Shown here piece after piece: positions 39,026 through 41,673 of a DNA stretch of 41,673 nucleotides. Below the pieces are notes generated by a model. The model had not been told where the DNA came from, did no database searches, and saw only the letters and a program-made list of their open reading frames with translations. A program made the position numbers and the translations under genes. Each line of letters starts with the position of its first letter. Position 1 is the first letter of the stretch. Origin of the DNA: Candidatus Giovannonibacteria bacterium RIFCSPHIGHO2_12_FULL_44_22 (GTDB lineage: Bacteria > Patescibacteriota > Minisyncoccia > UBA11713 > 2-01-FULL-45-33); the NCBI GenBank assembly GCA_001778695.1, contig MFHU01000005.1, forward strand, positions 1 through 41,673. The letters are read 5' to 3'.

Positions 39026-39674
39026 TTTTATAAGAAGCTAAAATAGTTTGCAAATAATTGTCGCTCGGATTTTTTTTGATGCCTTCCAGTAAAACCGCTT
39101 CAGCTTTTTCGGCACCTGCCCGCCTGTCCGGCGGGTAGGACAACGTGTAAAGGTCAAAGAGATTTTTATATCCCGCCACGTAATCCGGCTTTATATCCAC
39201 CGCGCTCCGCAAATATTTTTCGGCTTTGGAAAAATCTTTCAAATAATAATGGTAAAGGTCACCAAGATTAGAAAAAGCGATAAAATCATTTGGGCGCAAA
39301 AGCGCGGCGTATTGCCAAGCCAAAGACGCTCCCTCGTAATCGCCTAAATATTTTCTTAAAATCCCCACCTGCAGCCAGCCCTGAAGATAATTCGGTTCGC
39401 TTTTTAACTGGACGGATAAGTCTTTTAATTCTTTCATCATAGCAGCATCTCCGGAGGGAATTTTTCTTTCTAGCGCCGAGCGGGCTAACATTTCCAATTC
39501 ATTACCGCTTTCGTCCGGGACCCCGCTAAGCGGAGTTGGGGATTCAACACCGAGTGTTGAGGAGTCTGGCGGTGTTTCCACGGGTGTTTTAATACCCCGC
39601 CAAATAAAAAAACTTGCTGATCCCGCCGCTAAAACTACGAAAATTATAACCGCTATAAGATTATTTCTAGACAT
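39009..39674 (-). CDS. Membrane-anchored TPR protein
   Basis: N-terminal TM; YLQGWLQVGILRKYLGDYEGASLAWQYAALLRPNDFIAFSNLGDLYHYYLKDFSKAEKYLRSAVDIKPDYVAGYKNLFDLY. Confidence 0.85.
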   Translation of the reverse strand: MSRNNLIAVIIFVVLAAGSASFFIWRGIKTPVETPPDSSTLGVESPTPLSGVPDESGNELEMLARSALERKIPSGDAAMMKELKDLSVQLKSEPNYLQGWLQVGILRKYLGDYEGASLAWQYAALLRPNDFIAFSNLGDLYHYYLKDFSKAEKYLRSAVDIKPDYVAGYKNLFDLYTLSYPPDRRAGAEKAEAVLLEGIKKNPSDNYLQTILASYKNDNQR

Positions 39675-39691
39675 AAATTATATAATACCAA

Positions 39692-39720
39692 ACCCAGCCC
39701 CTTCTCAGAAGGGGCTGGGT
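39692..39720 (-). terminator. Strong hairpin downstream of the surface-protein gene
   Basis: ACCCAGCCCCTTC-TCA-GAAGGGGCTGGGT, 13-bp perfect stem. Confidence 0.7.
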
Positions 39721-39759
39721 GTTGGAAAAAGTTTGCTAGTTCACAAGCCTAACTCACTT

Positions 39760-41673
39760 TTATATGGACTGCAGGTTCACCTGCGTAGCGCCAGAAGATG
39801 GTAATCCGGTAATCTGGTAGCTGTTGGTGTAATCTTGGTCAAACCTGGTATTGTTGGTTGTCGTAGAAATCGGCGACCAGATGAAGTTGTCGTTGACGTC
39901 GCCTGCGGTTCCGTCATAGTTGTCAATCCGAGCCGCGTTAGCCATAGCAAGATTTGCCGCAGGAACGTTGGTCACAGTCTGGTAAGCGGCATCGCCCATA
40001 AGCTGAACCGAGATTGAATCGGTGTTTGTCGTCCCTGATTCAACGTTGGCAACAGTCGCCCGCAGTTCAAAGTATCTGGTCACGCCGCTGGAAACAATGT
40101 AGGTCGTAGTTGCCGCGTTACACAACGATCCCTTGTCAGGATATATTCTGACATCTCTTGGCCCGGCCCCGGTGCCAGCCACAGCGTTGATGCATTGGCC
40201 GCCATTGATAAGACCGGTTGAAGAGAAGTTGGTGTCGGTGTTGCTGAAGCCGGTGTCAGTGTAAGCGTACAAGCTGTAGAGCGAAGTTGTGGCGAGCAAA
40301 GTGGACGATCCGATGCGGAAGGTTACTTTGTATAGCGCCACGTCTCCGTTATTAGCCGTTACGGCAAAGCGATACAATTTCTGGTCAGCGGTTGTCCCGG
40401 CAGCAAGCGTCGTACTTGGCAATGCCTGGTAAGCCACTGTTGGATAGGCCTTCATAATTCTCACTCCCTGTGAGGAAGCGGCTGCAGAGCCATTAATACC
40501 AGCTGGGCCGCTAATAGTACTGCCGGAAGCTGCTCCAGTGCCATAGTTGCCGTTTAAGCCCACATTGGCTCCGTCATAGTCAACAATGAGCAAGTCGCCT
40601 GATTGAACCATAGGACCGGATGCTCCGATTGCCGCAATGTCGCCCTTGACAGTGAGCTCTCTTGAACCGTCTCTAGGAATCCTGAATGAGCCAACGGCGA
40701 TTTGGGTGGAAGTGGCGTTGTCGTCATTCGGGAAAACGGCCGTTCCGATTTTGCTGGCTCCATCCCACAAAGTAACCTGCCTGCCTACCAAGTTAATCGG
40801 CGTGTTAGTAGCCACGCTGGCAAGCTTAAGTGCAACCTGCTTAAGGTCAATGTCTTCGTTGGTAGCGCTGAATTTAATTTTGATGAGTTCAACTCCGGTC
40901 TGTCCGGCGCCTACAATCTTGTAAGCAGGGCTGTTGGGGATAGTAACCGCAATCGAACCTCCTGTAGCGGCGGTCATATACTGACCGGTTGAGTCATTCG
41001 CTGTTTGAGCAATGGTCTGGCCGGAAGTTAATCCGGTAACAGCAGTCCAATCAGCGGAATTAGCGGCATTGTCGGCGTCGTCGCCTCCTAGACCCCAAGC
41101 ATACTTGCTACTGGCGGCGGCGTTTGAGATTACATCACATTTAAGACCCAATGTCTTGGATGTGCCTTTGGAGATAATCAGGCCGTTGCCGGTGAAAGTA
41201 AAGCTGGTAGAAGAAGCGGCTGCCGATGGGTTGACTCCGGTGGTGTTTACAACGGTCGTTCCGTCATAAAGCTTACAGTTGGTCACATCCGTAGCTGCTC
41301 CGCCGGTTGAGAAGTCGTAAGCCAACGGAATATTGGTGAGCCGCAAGTCCTCGCCGGAACCTGTGCCGTCCAAAATGTAGTTGGCAAAGAGGAATTCCTG
41401 CACGCCCGCGATTACCGTTTGGGCAATCGGGACTGTAGAAACGCTAACTGTAAGCGCACCTGCTTTCACGGTCATCTGGTTGGCCGTAACCACAGAGGAA
41501 GACGGCGTAATGCTGTTTCCGGTGGTAAGCCCTTTTACCGTTGTCCAGTCGGTTGAAGGCGTGGTGGATGCCTGCACTGTGTTGTTGTTCACGAAAGTGG
41601 TGGAAAGTTTGCCTTTCAATTGATAGACGCCCGTGCCGATTGGGAAAGTAACTGTGTCTGTAAAGGTTACTTT
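39760..41673 (-). CDS. Large Ser/Thr/Ala-rich secreted or surface-layer-like protein, 5' end truncated by the window
   Basis: Reading frame stays open to the window edge (KVTFTDTVTFPIGTGVYQLKGKLS...), beyond the track start at 41619; repeated beta-rich TVKGLTTGNSITPSSSVV / TAVTGLTSGQTIAQT motifs. Confidence 0.75.
   Translation of the reverse strand, partial: KVTFTDTVTFPIGTGVYQLKGKLSTTFVNNNTVQASTTPSTDWTTVKGLTTGNSITPSSSVVTANQMTVKAGALTVSVSTVPIAQTVIAGVQEFLFANYILDGTGSGEDLRLTNIPLAYDFSTGGAATDVTNCKLYDGTTVVNTTGVNPSAAASSTSFTFTGNGLIISKGTSKTLGLKCDVISNAAASSKYAWGLGGDDADNAANSADWTAVTGLTSGQTIAQTANDSTGQYMTAATGGSIAVTIPNSPAYKIVGAGQTGVELIKIKFSATNEDIDLKQVALKLASVATNTPINLVGRQVTLWDGASKIGTAVFPNDDNATSTQIAVGSFRIPRDGSRELTVKGDIAAIGASGPMVQSGDLLIVDYDGANVGLNGNYGTGAASGSTISGPAGINGSAAASSQGVRIMKAYPTVAYQALPSTTLAAGTTADQKLYRFAVTANNGDVALYKVTFRIGSSTLLATTSLYSLYAYTDTGFSNTDTNFSSTGLINGGQCINAVAGTGAGPRDVRIYPDKGSLCNAATTTYIVSSGVTRYFELRATVANVESGTTNTDSISVQLMGDAAYQTVTNVPAANLAMANAARIDNYDGTAGDVNDNFIWSPISTTTNNTRFDQDYTNSYQITGLPSSGATQVNLQSI

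Noticed and set aside
40554-41623. Plus- and minus-strand ORFs overlapping the surface-protein gene
   Set aside because: Alternative frames of a long Ser/Thr-rich CDS; no independent support.

Overview
The gene content and architecture look like a Candidate Phyla Radiation (Patescibacteria/Parcubacteria-like) chromosome segment; this taxonomic call is inference. The backbone is housekeeping: htpX-lemA, groES-groEL, uvrA and a uvrC-like gene (divergent), secG, a peptide-binding SBP, a cupin-type phosphoglucose isomerase, tRNA-Leu, rnj, trpS, a phosphomannomutase, ychF, rpsF-ssb-rpsR, recA, ftsK, rpoB-rpoC, secF, a TPR protein and a truncated surface protein. Small accessory modules are interspersed: an AbiEii-like gene with a 66-aa partner, a trypsin-like protease overlapping an alpha-helical ORF, a RelE/ParE-like TA pair, DUF2283/DUF4258, a REP-associated transposase and two wHTH-Cas2-fold (PaaX-like) genes. 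The most interesting signals are non-coding or superimposed on coding sequence. (1) Three related inverted-repeat elements (TIR about [CT]C[AG]GGTAGTG...CACTACC[TC]G[GA]) are each bounded by a 4-bp NATG direct repeat; two sit exactly on the start codons of secG and rnj. (2) Two paralogous wHTH-Cas2-fold genes, without any CRISPR array, are each bracketed by direct repeats containing palindromes. (3) The last 30 bp of rnj is duplicated 1.6 kb downstream, bracketing a TA/NTPase island like an att duplication. (4) Several families of palindromic DNA lie in frame inside protein-coding genes (uvrA, ftsK, the TPR gene, possibly htpX), with one family read in two different frames within uvrA. (5) REP-like palindromes lie at both ends of and inside a RAYT gene. 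No searches or folding programs were run; all coordinates were read by eye.
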